Source: Opitutaceae bacterium (GTDB taxonomy: Bacteria > Verrucomicrobiota > Verrucomicrobiia > Opitutales > Opitutaceae). From it: DNA of 42,547 nt. Below the pieces are notes generated by a model that worked only from the letters and a program-made list of their open reading frames with translations, made no database searches and had not been told where the DNA came from. Every line of letters begins with the position of its first letter. Within the stretch, counting starts at the first letter, position 1. The position numbers were made by a program, and so were the translations under genes. Where the stretch lies: NCBI GenBank assembly GCA_017988885.1, contig JAGNQV010000005.1, positions 1 through 42,547 of the forward strand, read 5' to 3'. Shown in pieces: positions 8,871 through 14,711 of this stretch.

Positions 8871-8901
8871 TACCGCGGATTACACAGATTACCGCGGATG
8901 G
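8871..8901. repeat. CGCGGAT-type dispersed repeat
   Basis: ACCGCGGATTACACAGATT followed by a second ACCGCGGAT unit. It belongs to the degenerate family of short (C/A)CGCGGAT/CACGAA units found at several intergenic places in this window (9493, 9997, 16726, 18661, 18831, 22138, 22258). Confidence 0.6.
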
Positions 8902-8929
8902 ATTTTAATAAAAACGAGATCGTCGGAGG

Positions 8930-9193
8930 CTACTGCGTGTCCTCGATTTCTGTGATCATGACCAGCTTCAAAGCGTGATCGACCCAATAGGAGAAAACCA
9001 CACCATCGACGAGCAGATGCTCAATCACCCGGCCATCCTGATCGGGCAAACGGTAATCGCTCTCCAGAAAAGGATATCGCGCCAATTCATAAGCTCGGTC
9101 CATCACCACCCGTTGCCTTCGTCGGGGCAGTGACAGGATGAACTCCGCCGCAAGGTCGGAAAAAACGGGGCGATACTTGCCTGACTCAGCCAC
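8930..9193 (-). CDS. RelE/ParE-like toxin
   Basis: An 87-residue protein of the size and pattern of RelE/ParE-superfamily toxins: an N-terminal strand (YRPVFSDLAAEFILSLP), two basic helices (RRRQRVVMDRAYELARYP) and a C-terminal sheet ending VVFSYWVDHALKLVMITEIED. Its start overlaps the 3' end of the small upstream gene by 8 bp, the normal antitoxin-toxin order. RelE-type members cleave ribosome-bound mRNA and ParE-type members poison gyrase; I cannot tell which applies. It may equally be a decayed or inactive copy. Confidence 0.6.
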   Translation of the reverse strand: MAESGKYRPVFSDLAAEFILSLPRRRQRVVMDRAYELARYPFLESDYRLPDQDGRVIEHLLVDGVVFSYWVDHALKLVMITEIEDTQ

Positions 9194-9380
9194 GAGCGAT
9201 ACGGGCTTCCAATTCTTCGGCCGCTACCCGCTTGCCCGCCTGCATTGAGCGAATCCGCTTGGCCGTGGCACGCTTCCATTCCGGCGTATTGTGCCGCAAG
9301 CGAATCAAATAGGCGTGCAGTTCTTCCCGCTCACGCTTGGAAAGCCGGCTCGCCGCTTGCTTCAGCTCAAGAATGCTCAT
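9186..9380 (-). CDS. Probable antitoxin partner
   Basis: A 64-residue, highly charged helical protein (LELKQAASRLSKREREELHAYLIRL), similar in pattern to small antitoxins with a LxxxxREELxxYL helix paired with RelE/ParE toxins. It precedes the toxin with an 8-bp overlap. No clear DNA-binding domain is visible beyond the N-terminal helical part. The assignment depends on the downstream toxin. Confidence 0.55.
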   Translation of the reverse strand: MSILELKQAASRLSKREREELHAYLIRLRHNTPEWKRATAKRIRSMQAGKRVAAEELEARIARG

Positions 9381-9492
9381 GCGGATAAGCTGTCGGCGCT
9401 GGATGGAACGTCAAGTGAGAGGTTGCTCAGAGCTTCGTGTTGCGGGTCGGGTTGGTGAGGTAGCACGAGCGTGAGCGAGTGGCGGATTTTTT

Positions 9493-9512
9493 TACCACGG
9501 ATAACACGGATT
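9493..9512. repeat. CACGGAT-type dispersed repeat
   Basis: TACCACGGATAACACGGAT, two units of the short degenerate repeat family also seen at 8871 and 22138. Confidence 0.55.
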
Positions 9513-9549
9513 CAAGCGATAGATTCTAAACAGGGGGAAACGACCCTGA

Positions 9550-9596
9550 GGTAGGGCCCCACCTCAGGGCGGCCCGCTCGGAGACCGACCCCTACC
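9550..9596. repeat. REP/BIME palindrome, class I
   Basis: Starts GGTAGGGCCCC and ends CGACCCCTACC. Two imperfect hairpin halves lie in opposite orientation, 47 bp in total, with an ACCTCAGGG core on the left and CTCGGAGACC on the right. Same class as 23768-23814 and 25436-25508. Confidence 0.75.
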
Positions 9597-9694
9597 TATC
9601 ACTTACTCACGGGATGGCTGTTTTCGGCCTTTCTGGCACAACGACTGCGTCACCGTTCATCAATATTGTTCCGCGAGGAGATCGATTCATTTTT

Positions 9695-9919
9695 TCATTT
9701 CTGAGGGCGAAGCACCACAATCTGCGACGGATCCGCTAACTCTGTGAGTCCACCTGCCACTGCAATAGCGACGGCCACCTCAGAGCCTTCAGGTATTTTG
9801 TAAGTTCTAGGAGTCTTGATCTCTCCTTTGACCGTAATCTGAATTGATGTCTGTGCTTGAGCCCCAAAAACGGGGCCACTCAAGAGGAACAGAGATCCAA
9901 TCAGATATCGAAGAGGCAC
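9695..9919 (-). CDS. Small secreted SLBB-domain protein
   Basis: A 74-residue protein starting at GTG 9919, with a signal peptide (about residues 1-22, ending AQAQ) followed by a single SLBB/beta-grasp motif (IQITVKGEIKTPRTYKIPEG, then VAVAIAVAGGLTELADPSQIVVLR). SLBB domains occur in polysaccharide export proteins such as Wza, but those carry additional domains, so this is either a stand-alone binding protein or a fragment. It lies 107 bp downstream of the BMC operon's aldolase, on the same strand. Confidence 0.6.
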   Translation of the reverse strand: MPLRYLIGSLFLLSGPVFGAQAQTSIQITVKGEIKTPRTYKIPEGSEVAVAIAVAGGLTELADPSQIVVLRPQK

Positions 9920-9940
9920 TGTTTACTAGGATTGGCTCAG

Positions 9941-9966
9941 GGCGCTTAGGGATAAGCGCCCCTACC
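9941..9966. repeat. REP half-element, class III
   Basis: GGCGCTTA-GG-GATAAGCGCC forms a hairpin followed by CCTACC. It matches the right half of the class III BIME at 11023-11100. Confidence 0.65.
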
Positions 9967-9996
9967 TTCGGACGGTCAATCAACCTTCTGGCCCTG

Positions 9997-10018
9997 CTTT
10001 CGTGTCTTTCGTGGTTCT
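9997..10018. repeat. CACGAA-type dispersed repeat (inverted orientation)
   Basis: CTTTCGTGTCTTTCGTGGTT, the reverse complement of the ACCACGAAAGACACGAAA unit. Confidence 0.55.
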
Positions 10019-10026
10019 CAACTGGC

Positions 10027-10995
10027 TCAGTTCTTCGCCGGCGGGTTGATCGTTGCGGCGCGGAAATCGCCCGGCGCGCAGAGGTCACAGTCCTTGGTGG
10101 CGGCGGTCAGACGGGTGTCTTCCATGCCGAGTTTTTGGCGCAGGGCGATCAGGTCCTTGAGTTTTTCGGTGCCGATGGAGCGCAGGCCGCTGCCCAGCGA
10201 CGAGGCGATGGCCACGGTCTGGCAATAGGCCTCGATGTTTTCCATTTTCCAATAGGCATCCTCAACATCGTTGCCCCACGTGATCACGCCGTGGTTCTGC
10301 ATGAGCACGACCTGATGATCGACGCCAACCACGCCGACGGCGTTGGCATTTTCCGCGGTGCCAGGGGTGCGATATTCAGCGAGGCCGACCGGGCCGACAA
10401 ACACCTCTGCTTCGGGAATCAGACAGGGCGGCGGGACGACCGAGGCGACGGCAAACGCGGTCGCGTGCACCGGGTGCGCATGCACACAGGCACGGGCCTT
10501 GGGCTGGCGCTTCATAATGCCGAGATGCGTCAGCGCTTCGCTCGTGCGCTTCTTCGTGCCGGCGACCTGCCGCCCCTCGAGATCGATGAGGCACATGTCG
10601 GCGGGCGTCATGAAGCCCTTCGAGATGAGTGTGGGCGTGCAGAGCACGAGTTCGTCGCTCACGCGGACGGTGAGGTTGCCACCGTTGCCGTCCACGTAGT
10701 TGCGCGTCCACATGCGGCGGCCGATGTCGCACATCTTGACCTTGATGGCCTCAAGCGCAGGCGAATTGAAAAACTGCTCGATCGACGCGGGATTTTTCAA
10801 ATCCACCGCGTGCGCACAGCCACAGTCGGTTTTCGCGGCGATGGGTTTGCTATCGGAAGGACGCGCCGGGATCCGGCGGCTGCGCATGAGATCGCGCGCC
10901 GAGGGAGTCAGGATGGCGTCGGCGGGAATCGTGTCGAGGGCCGCGCCGGTGCGCAGCAATTGTTCAACGTCCGCAGCAGTGATGACCTTGCGCAT
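10027..10995 (-). CDS. Microcompartment-associated class II aldolase
   Basis: A 322-residue class II (zinc) aldolase of the fuculose/rhamnulose-1-phosphate aldolase family, which yields lactaldehyde plus DHAP from 6-deoxyketose phosphates. Visible motifs: GNGGNLTVRV (phosphate loop), SKGFMTPADM, the zinc histidines in CVHAHPVHA and MQNHG. An N-terminal extension of about 70 residues begins ITAADVEQLLRTGA, a short amphipathic helix typical of BMC cargo, then ILTPSARDLMRSRRIP, found on other microcompartment proteins. The C-terminus has CDLCAPGDF. ATG 10995 is preferred over the upstream frame start at 11061, which lies inside a BIME. It is the last gene of the BMC operon and lies next to the BMC-P genes, as in PVC-type BMC loci. 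Confidence 0.85.
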   Translation of the reverse strand: MRKVITAADVEQLLRTGAALDTIPADAILTPSARDLMRSRRIPARPSDSKPIAAKTDCGCAHAVDLKNPASIEQFFNSPALEAIKVKMCDIGRRMWTRNYVDGNGGNLTVRVSDELVLCTPTLISKGFMTPADMCLIDLEGRQVAGTKKRTSEALTHLGIMKRQPKARACVHAHPVHATAFAVASVVPPPCLIPEAEVFVGPVGLAEYRTPGTAENANAVGVVGVDHQVVLMQNHGVITWGNDVEDAYWKMENIEAYCQTVAIASSLGSGLRSIGTEKLKDLIALRQKLGMEDTRLTAATKDCDLCAPGDFRAATINPPAKN

Positions 10996-11022
10996 GGTTT
11001 TAGGAAGAAAGGGTTGGGCTGA

Positions 11023-11100
11023 GGTGGGGCGCGTTATCCTTAACGCGCCGGTTTGGGTCACGGCACTTGAACAGGGCGGTTAAGGATAACCGCCCCTACC
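11023..11100. repeat. REP/BIME palindrome, class III
   Basis: Left hairpin GGTGGGGCGCG..TTATCC..CGCGCC and right inverted copy ending CGCCCCTACC, with GGTTAAGGATAACC in the right stem. 78 bp. It fills most of the gap between the class II aldolase and the first BMC-P gene. Confidence 0.8.
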
Positions 11101-11113
11101 TTTAATCGGAGAT

Positions 11114-11407
11114 TCATTGGGGCGGTTGATGGAATACTTCGTCGATGATGGCGGCGCAGTAGGCGTCCACGGGTGTCGGCGAGGCGAACGGCTTCGAGGC
11201 TTCCGAGCCCTCGGTGAAACCCACCACGCTGCCCACCCCCGCACCGAGTGAATCGTAAACGACCAGGCTGGCGTCCGAGGCCTGCGCGGCGTTGGGCTGC
11301 GCGTATTTCGCCGCGTTCCAAGGCTGCACGAGCAGGAAGCGTCCGCCGCGGTAGGCGGGATCCTGCTGGTTGAGGGTGACTTTGCCGATGACTTGGCCGA
11401 GGCGCAT
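11114..11407 (-). CDS. BMC-P shell vertex protein (EutN/CcmL family)
   Basis: A 97-residue EutN/CcmL protein: MRLGQVIGKVTLNQQDP at the start, RFLLVQPW, VVYDSLGAGVGSVVGFTEGSEA and the C-terminal CAAIIDEVF. Proteins of this family form pentamers that cap the twelve vertices of the icosahedral shell. It is one of three BMC-P genes in tandem, typical of PVC-type microcompartments. BIME elements lie on both sides (11023-11100 and 11424-11508). Confidence 0.95.
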   Translation of the reverse strand: MRLGQVIGKVTLNQQDPAYRGGRFLLVQPWNAAKYAQPNAAQASDASLVVYDSLGAGVGSVVGFTEGSEASKPFASPTPVDAYCAAIIDEVFHQPPQ

Positions 11408-11423
11408 GATCAGAGGAATTTGA

Positions 11424-11508
11424 GGTAGGGCGGGACTGCCAGGCCCGCCGCGAATGATGGGATGGATTCGATGCCTCCAACCGGGCGGCCCGGCGGTCCG
11501 CCCCTACC
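11424..11508. repeat. REP/BIME palindrome, class II
   Basis: Left half GGTAGGGCGGGACTGCC..., right half ...GGCGGTCCGCCCCTACC. 85 bp, between two BMC-P genes. Same stem class as the element inside the SDR gene at 15534-15617. Confidence 0.8.
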
Positions 11509-11530
11509 TTGTTTGCTCGTGTTCATTTCG

Positions 11531-11791
11531 TCATTCTCCGTCGAGGATCGCGATGACCGAGTTGCGCAGGGGCGAATGTTCGTCGCCGACATGCGTCCGC
11601 ACCGCCGCGCCATCGGTGGAAACCAACACACGCTGATGTTGCCCGGCGCCGTGCGCGTCGAGGGCCAGCACCGGCGCACCTTCGGGCGTGCCGTGCTCAT
11701 CCAGCGGTTGGCAGATGACCGTGCGGCAGCCGTGCATGCTGGGATGACACACGGTGCTTACGATCACTCCATCAATGCGGGCAAGGATCAT
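11531..11791 (-). CDS. BMC-P shell vertex protein (EutN/CcmL family)
   Basis: An 86-residue EutN/CcmL protein starting MILARIDGVIVSTVCHPSM, with GCRTVICQPL, the glycine-rich turn LDAHGAGQHQRVLVSTDG, and C-terminal NSVIAILDGE. The frame stays open much further upstream, but that part lies across the neighbouring BMC-P gene in another frame, so ATG 11791 is used because it aligns with the family start. The central loop differs from the DSLGAG of the other two, suggesting a different surface or partner. Confidence 0.92.
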   Translation of the reverse strand: MILARIDGVIVSTVCHPSMHGCRTVICQPLDEHGTPEGAPVLALDAHGAGQHQRVLVSTDGAAVRTHVGDEHSPLRNSVIAILDGE

Positions 11792-11823
11792 GGGGCGAAC
11801 GGGAGATCGAAAACGTGACTCGA

Positions 11824-11901
11824 GGTGGGCCGTGCGCTCCGCGCGCGGCAGTCTTTGGGATTGCGACGCTCGAACGCCGCGCGCGGAGCGCGCGGCCCAC
11901 C
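11824..11901. repeat. REP/BIME palindrome, class IV
   Basis: GGTGGGCCGTGCGCTCCGCG at the left and the inverse ending CGCGCGGCCCACC at the right; 78 bp between two BMC-P genes. Same class as 18765-18795. The leading tetranucleotide is GTGG here rather than GTAG. Confidence 0.78.
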
Positions 11902-11927
11902 TTTGGGCGTATTTCGGGCAAGGCCAT

Positions 11928-12251
11928 TCATTTTTGCGTAGATTTGGCCGACGGATAAATGGTCTGGTTGAGCACATCGACGGCGTCGACAATGCCCGTG
12001 ACCACGGCGTCCACCGGCAGCGTTTGCATGCCGGCGGCCTGACGCGCGGAACTGCCCTGGCAAAACAGGACGGTCTCGCCCTGCCCCGCCCCGAGCGAGT
12101 CCACCGCCACGACGGTGTTGGCGGCCGGACGGAACTGGGTGGGATTGGCCTCGTCCACCAGGAGCGGGCGGAGCAGCAGGAGCTTCCGCCCCTGCATCGC
12201 CGCGTCCTTCTTGGTCGAGACGACATTGCCGATGACACGTGCGAGGAGCAT
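11928..12251 (-). CDS. BMC-P shell vertex protein (EutN/CcmL family)
   Basis: A 107-residue EutN/CcmL protein: MLLARVIGNVVSTKKD, GRKLLLLRPL, VVAVDSLGAGQGETVLFCQGSSARQA, and VTGIVDAVDVLNQ. The DSLGAGxGE loop is the conserved pentamer loop. It is the first BMC-P gene in transcription order and starts 7 bp after the last BMC-H gene, so the shell genes form one transcription unit. The C-terminus is extended by about 15 residues compared with its neighbours. Confidence 0.95.
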   Translation of the reverse strand: MLLARVIGNVVSTKKDAAMQGRKLLLLRPLLVDEANPTQFRPAANTVVAVDSLGAGQGETVLFCQGSSARQAAGMQTLPVDAVVTGIVDAVDVLNQTIYPSAKSTQK

Positions 12252-12258
12252 GGCGGGA

Positions 12259-12546
12259 TTATTTGGCGGACTTTTTCGGCAGCACGGCGATCACGTCGTC
12301 GTGCGGACGGGCGATGACCTGCACGCTGACGACTTCGCCGGCGGCACGCGCAGCTTGGGCGCCGGCATCGGTCGCGGCCTTCACCGCAGCGACATCGCCG
12401 GTGACGACCGCGCTGACCAGCGCGTTTCCGACCTGGCGGATGGGACCGGCGAGCGTGACGTTGGCTGACTTCAGCATGGCGTCGGTGCCGGCGATGAGGG
12501 CGGCAAGGCCCCGGGTTTCAAGCAGACCAATGGCTTTCTGGGACAT
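12259..12546 (-). CDS. BMC-H hexameric shell protein with unusual pore loop
   Basis: A 95-residue BMC-domain protein: [46 protein letters not shown] and [11 protein letters not shown]. The pore loop, KIGSG in PduA and (Q/K)xG(S/G)G in the other BMC-H genes here, reads QVGNA. That changes the residues lining the hexamer pore and so perhaps its selectivity. The C-terminus is basic (PKKSAK). It forms the shell facets with the other hexamers and is the third of three single-domain BMC-H genes. Confidence 0.95.
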   Translation of the reverse strand: MSQKAIGLLETRGLAALIAGTDAMLKSANVTLAGPIRQVGNALVSAVVTGDVAAVKAATDAGAQAARAAGEVVSVQVIARPHDDVIAVLPKKSAK

Positions 12547-12580
12547 GGGAGGAGGAGTTGGGAGTTAAGGTGCGGAGCGG

Positions 12581-12871
12581 TTACGCCGAGGTGGCGCCGA
12601 TCCATTTGCCGAGCTGGCCGAGGTCCTCGTGCGGACGCGGGATGACCTGCACGCTGACAACCTCGCCGACGCGCGCGGCGGTTTCGGCGCCGGCGTCGAG
12701 CGCCGCTTTCACGGCGGCGACATCGCCGCGAAAAAATGCCGTGACGTAGCCGGAGCCGATCTGCTCCCAGCCGGTCATGGTGACGCTGGCGGCCTTGAGG
12801 GCGGCGTCGGACGCTTCGAGAAGGGCGCAAAGGCCCTTCGTTTCAATCATGCCTAGTGCTTCGTGTGCCAT
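12581..12871 (-). CDS. BMC-H hexameric shell protein
   Basis: A 96-residue BMC-domain protein very close to the PduA pattern: [25 protein letters not shown] pore loop, [28 protein letters not shown], with a short extension (GKWIGATSA). It probably makes the bulk of the shell facets and conducts small polar metabolites. It lies 34 bp from the next BMC-H gene and has no REP element nearby. Confidence 0.96.
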   Translation of the reverse strand: MAHEALGMIETKGLCALLEASDAALKAASVTMTGWEQIGSGYVTAFFRGDVAAVKAALDAGAETAARVGEVVSVQVIPRPHEDLGQLGKWIGATSA

Positions 12872-12899
12872 GGGGAATGTTGGTTGAAGGTTGGGTTAA

Positions 12900-13169
12900 T
12901 TAGAGGCCGACCTGCTTGAGCAGCTCGGGGTGTGGACGCGCGATGACGTGGGCGCAGATGAGTTCGCCGACGCGCTTGGCGGCATCGGTGCCGGCATCGA
13001 CGGCCGCCTTGACGCTGCCGACGTCGCCCTTGACGACGACGGTGACGAAACCGCCGCCGATCTGGATCTGGCGTGAGAGGGTGACATTGGCGGCCTTCGC
13101 CATGGCGTCGCTGGCTTCGACACTGCCGACGTAGCCGCGGGTTTCTACCATTCCGATGGATTCATTCAT
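12900..13169 (-). CDS. BMC-H hexameric shell protein
   Basis: An 89-residue BMC-domain protein: ESIGMVETRGYVGSVEASDAM, QIGGG pore loop, VVVKGDVGSVKAAVDAGTDA, AHVIARPHPEL. It is the first single-domain BMC-H gene in transcription order, 42 bp after the two-domain BMC gene. Length and motifs are those of an ordinary facet hexamer. Confidence 0.96.
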   Translation of the reverse strand: MNESIGMVETRGYVGSVEASDAMAKAANVTLSRQIQIGGGFVTVVVKGDVGSVKAAVDAGTDAAKRVGELICAHVIARPHPELLKQVGL

Positions 13170-13211
13170 ATGCTGGGTGGGTTTGCTGAGGTGGGTTGAT
13201 TGGTGAAAAAA

Positions 13212-13856
13212 TCAGGGGAGCCGCGTGAGAATCCGGCCGACGCCCTCGCTGGGACGCGCGATGACATGCGCGGAGATGAGCTTGCCGACCGACTCGGCGG
13301 CGGCGCGGCCCGCATCGACGGCGGCGGTCACGGCGGCGACCTCGCCCTCGAAAATCACGGTGATGTAGCCCCCGCCGAGTTTTTCCTTGGCGATGACATG
13401 CACGTTGGCGGCCTTGACGGCGGCGTCGGTGGCGGCGGTGACCGCGGTGAAACCTTGCGTCTCGATCAGGCCGAGCGCTTCGGGGGTTTTGGTCTTGTCA
13501 GTCATGGGATGAGCCCGCGATGCGGGAGTGAAAACGACTTCCTGTTCGAGCAGCGGTTGAAATTCCGGCGGACTCTCGATCACGCCCCACGCGCCCGGAT
13601 CGGGCGAATCGATGATGTCCGCCGTGAGGGCCACGTGCATCGCCTGCGTGAGCTGTCGCGCCGTCGCCACGACGATCTGCACCGCTGCGGGATCGCCGGT
13701 CAGCTTGAGAAAAAGCCCGTAATAGTCGTTCAGCTCCGCCTGCAGCACGCGCACCAGCGCCGACTTCTCGACGCGGTCGAGCACGACCAGCGCGGCGCCC
13801 AGCGAGTAAACCTCGAGCAGGGCGACGGCGGGTTTTCTGAGCGTGGTGGCGGTCAT
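13212..13856 (-). CDS. Two-domain BMC shell protein (BMC-T-like) with divergent first domain
   Basis: A 214-residue continuous frame. Residues about 126-204 are a canonical BMC domain (EALGLIETQGFTAVTAATDA, pore loop KLGGG, FEGEVAAVTAAVDAGRA, AHVIARP). Residues about 8-85 align by eye to the same fold (PAVALLEVYSLGAALVVLDR, EKSALVRVL, LTGDPAAVQ, ADIIDSPDP) but have lost the pore-loop glycines and the HVIxRP motif. A 40-residue linker joins them. Tandem BMC proteins form trimers that look like hexamers and often carry gated pores. An in-frame ATG at 13505 could also give a stand-alone second domain of 97 residues. It starts 9 bp after the sugar isomerase gene. Confidence 0.82.
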   Translation of the reverse strand: MTATTLRKPAVALLEVYSLGAALVVLDRVEKSALVRVLQAELNDYYGLFLKLTGDPAAVQIVVATARQLTQAMHVALTADIIDSPDPGAWGVIESPPEFQPLLEQEVVFTPASRAHPMTDKTKTPEALGLIETQGFTAVTAATDAAVKAANVHVIAKEKLGGGYITVIFEGEVAAVTAAVDAGRAAAESVGKLISAHVIARPSEGVGRILTRLP

Positions 13857-13865
13857 GCGTCATGG

Positions 13866-14711
13866 TCAGAGCGCCGCCGCGGTTTTCCGCAGGAAGTCGC
13901 GCAGCGTGATGGATTCCGAGACATTGTCGCTTTCGTTGCAGTGTTCCCAATCCATCCAGATGTATTCGACGCCGATCCAGCCGCGGTAATTCGCCTTCCG
14001 CATCGCCGTGAGCATGCGGGGATAATCGATGGTGTTCTGTTTGAAATTGCACTGCAACCGGCCGCGACAGGCCCCGCGCATGTGGAAGTGACTGGCGTGC
14101 GGCACGAGTGGCTCGATGCTCTTGTCGGCGATGCCGGCCCGCGTGAAATGCGTGTAGTCCAGCGTCAGCGTGAGTCCCGGCACGCGCCGCACGAGATCGG
14201 CCGTCTCCTCGGGTGTCGTCACGATGGAACCGACATGCGCCTCGGTGCCGAAAACGAGACCCGCCGCCTTGCTCTGTTCGACGCGCCATGCCAGCTCGCT
14301 CGCGGAACGCGCCAGCGAGGCATCGCGGCCCTCCTCGGCAAACACGACACCGGGCAGCGTCGTCACATGGCGGCAGCCCAGGGCATCGGCATAATCAAGC
14401 GTCCGCAAAAACCAGTCGCGCGCCTTGCGCCGGCGGCTGGCATTGGGCTGGTTGATGGCGAACGGCGTGAAGTCCGGCATCATCTGCAGAAACACATCCG
14501 CCGCCACGAGGCCGCGGTCGCTCAGGGCGCGCTTGAGCTTGCGCGCGCTGGCACGGGGATTCTTGAATTCCTTCGACGGCCACAGATGCGAGCGCTGCTC
14601 AAACAGCCCGATGTCCACGCCGGTGAAGCCCAGGAGGGCGATGAGATCCAGCACCTGCGGGTGGCTCAGCAGCGGAAAGGTGAAATCTGCACAGGCGAAT
14701 TTGGTCTTCAT
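13866..14711 (-). CDS. Sugar phosphate isomerase/epimerase-like TIM barrel
   Basis: A 281-residue protein of the AP-endonuclease-2/xylose isomerase-like barrel superfamily. Candidate metal ligands are the Glu in FGTEAHVGS, Asp/His in LTLDYTHF, His in ASHFHMRG and Glu in WIGVEYIWMD. The start (MKTKFACADFTFPLLSHPQ) gives the first barrel strand. ATG 14711 overlaps the SDR stop codon by 4 bp, so the two are translationally coupled. Members isomerise or epimerise ketoses, inositols or keto-acids; the substrate cannot be read from sequence. It directly precedes the shell genes and is probably part of the pathway feeding the microcompartment. Confidence 0.8.
   Translation of the reverse strand: MKTKFACADFTFPLLSHPQVLDLIALLGFTGVDIGLFEQRSHLWPSKEFKNPRASARKLKRALSDRGLVAADVFLQMMPDFTPFAINQPNASRRRKARDWFLRTLDYADALGCRHVTTLPGVVFAEEGRDASLARSASELAWRVEQSKAAGLVFGTEAHVGSIVTTPEETADLVRRVPGLTLTLDYTHFTRAGIADKSIEPLVPHASHFHMRGACRGRLQCNFKQNTIDYPRMLTAMRKANYRGWIGVEYIWMDWEHCNESDNVSESITLRDFLRKTAAAL

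Larger units (their letters stand above)
9381..9694. other. Intergenic interval holding two dispersed repeats
   Basis: No gene is supported here. It contains a CACGGAT repeat at 9493-9512 and a REP/BIME element at 9550-9596; the remainder shows no recognisable motif. Confidence 0.5.

Noticed and set aside
8871..9512. Possible CRISPR array in the short repeats
   Set aside because: Units are degenerate, unevenly spaced, lack 30-bp spacers, and no cas genes are present.
11531..12238. Long minus-strand frame of 235 codons covering two BMC-P genes
   Set aside because: Only its last 86 codons are a BMC-P protein; the upstream part is the neighbouring BMC-P gene read in the wrong frame and contains a BIME.
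10027..13856. Assigning individual pvm gene letters to the shell genes
   Set aside because: The locus resembles PVC-type microcompartments, but the lettering from the Planctomyces operon cannot be placed safely on these paralogues by eye, and the two-domain protein has no clear counterpart that I recall.
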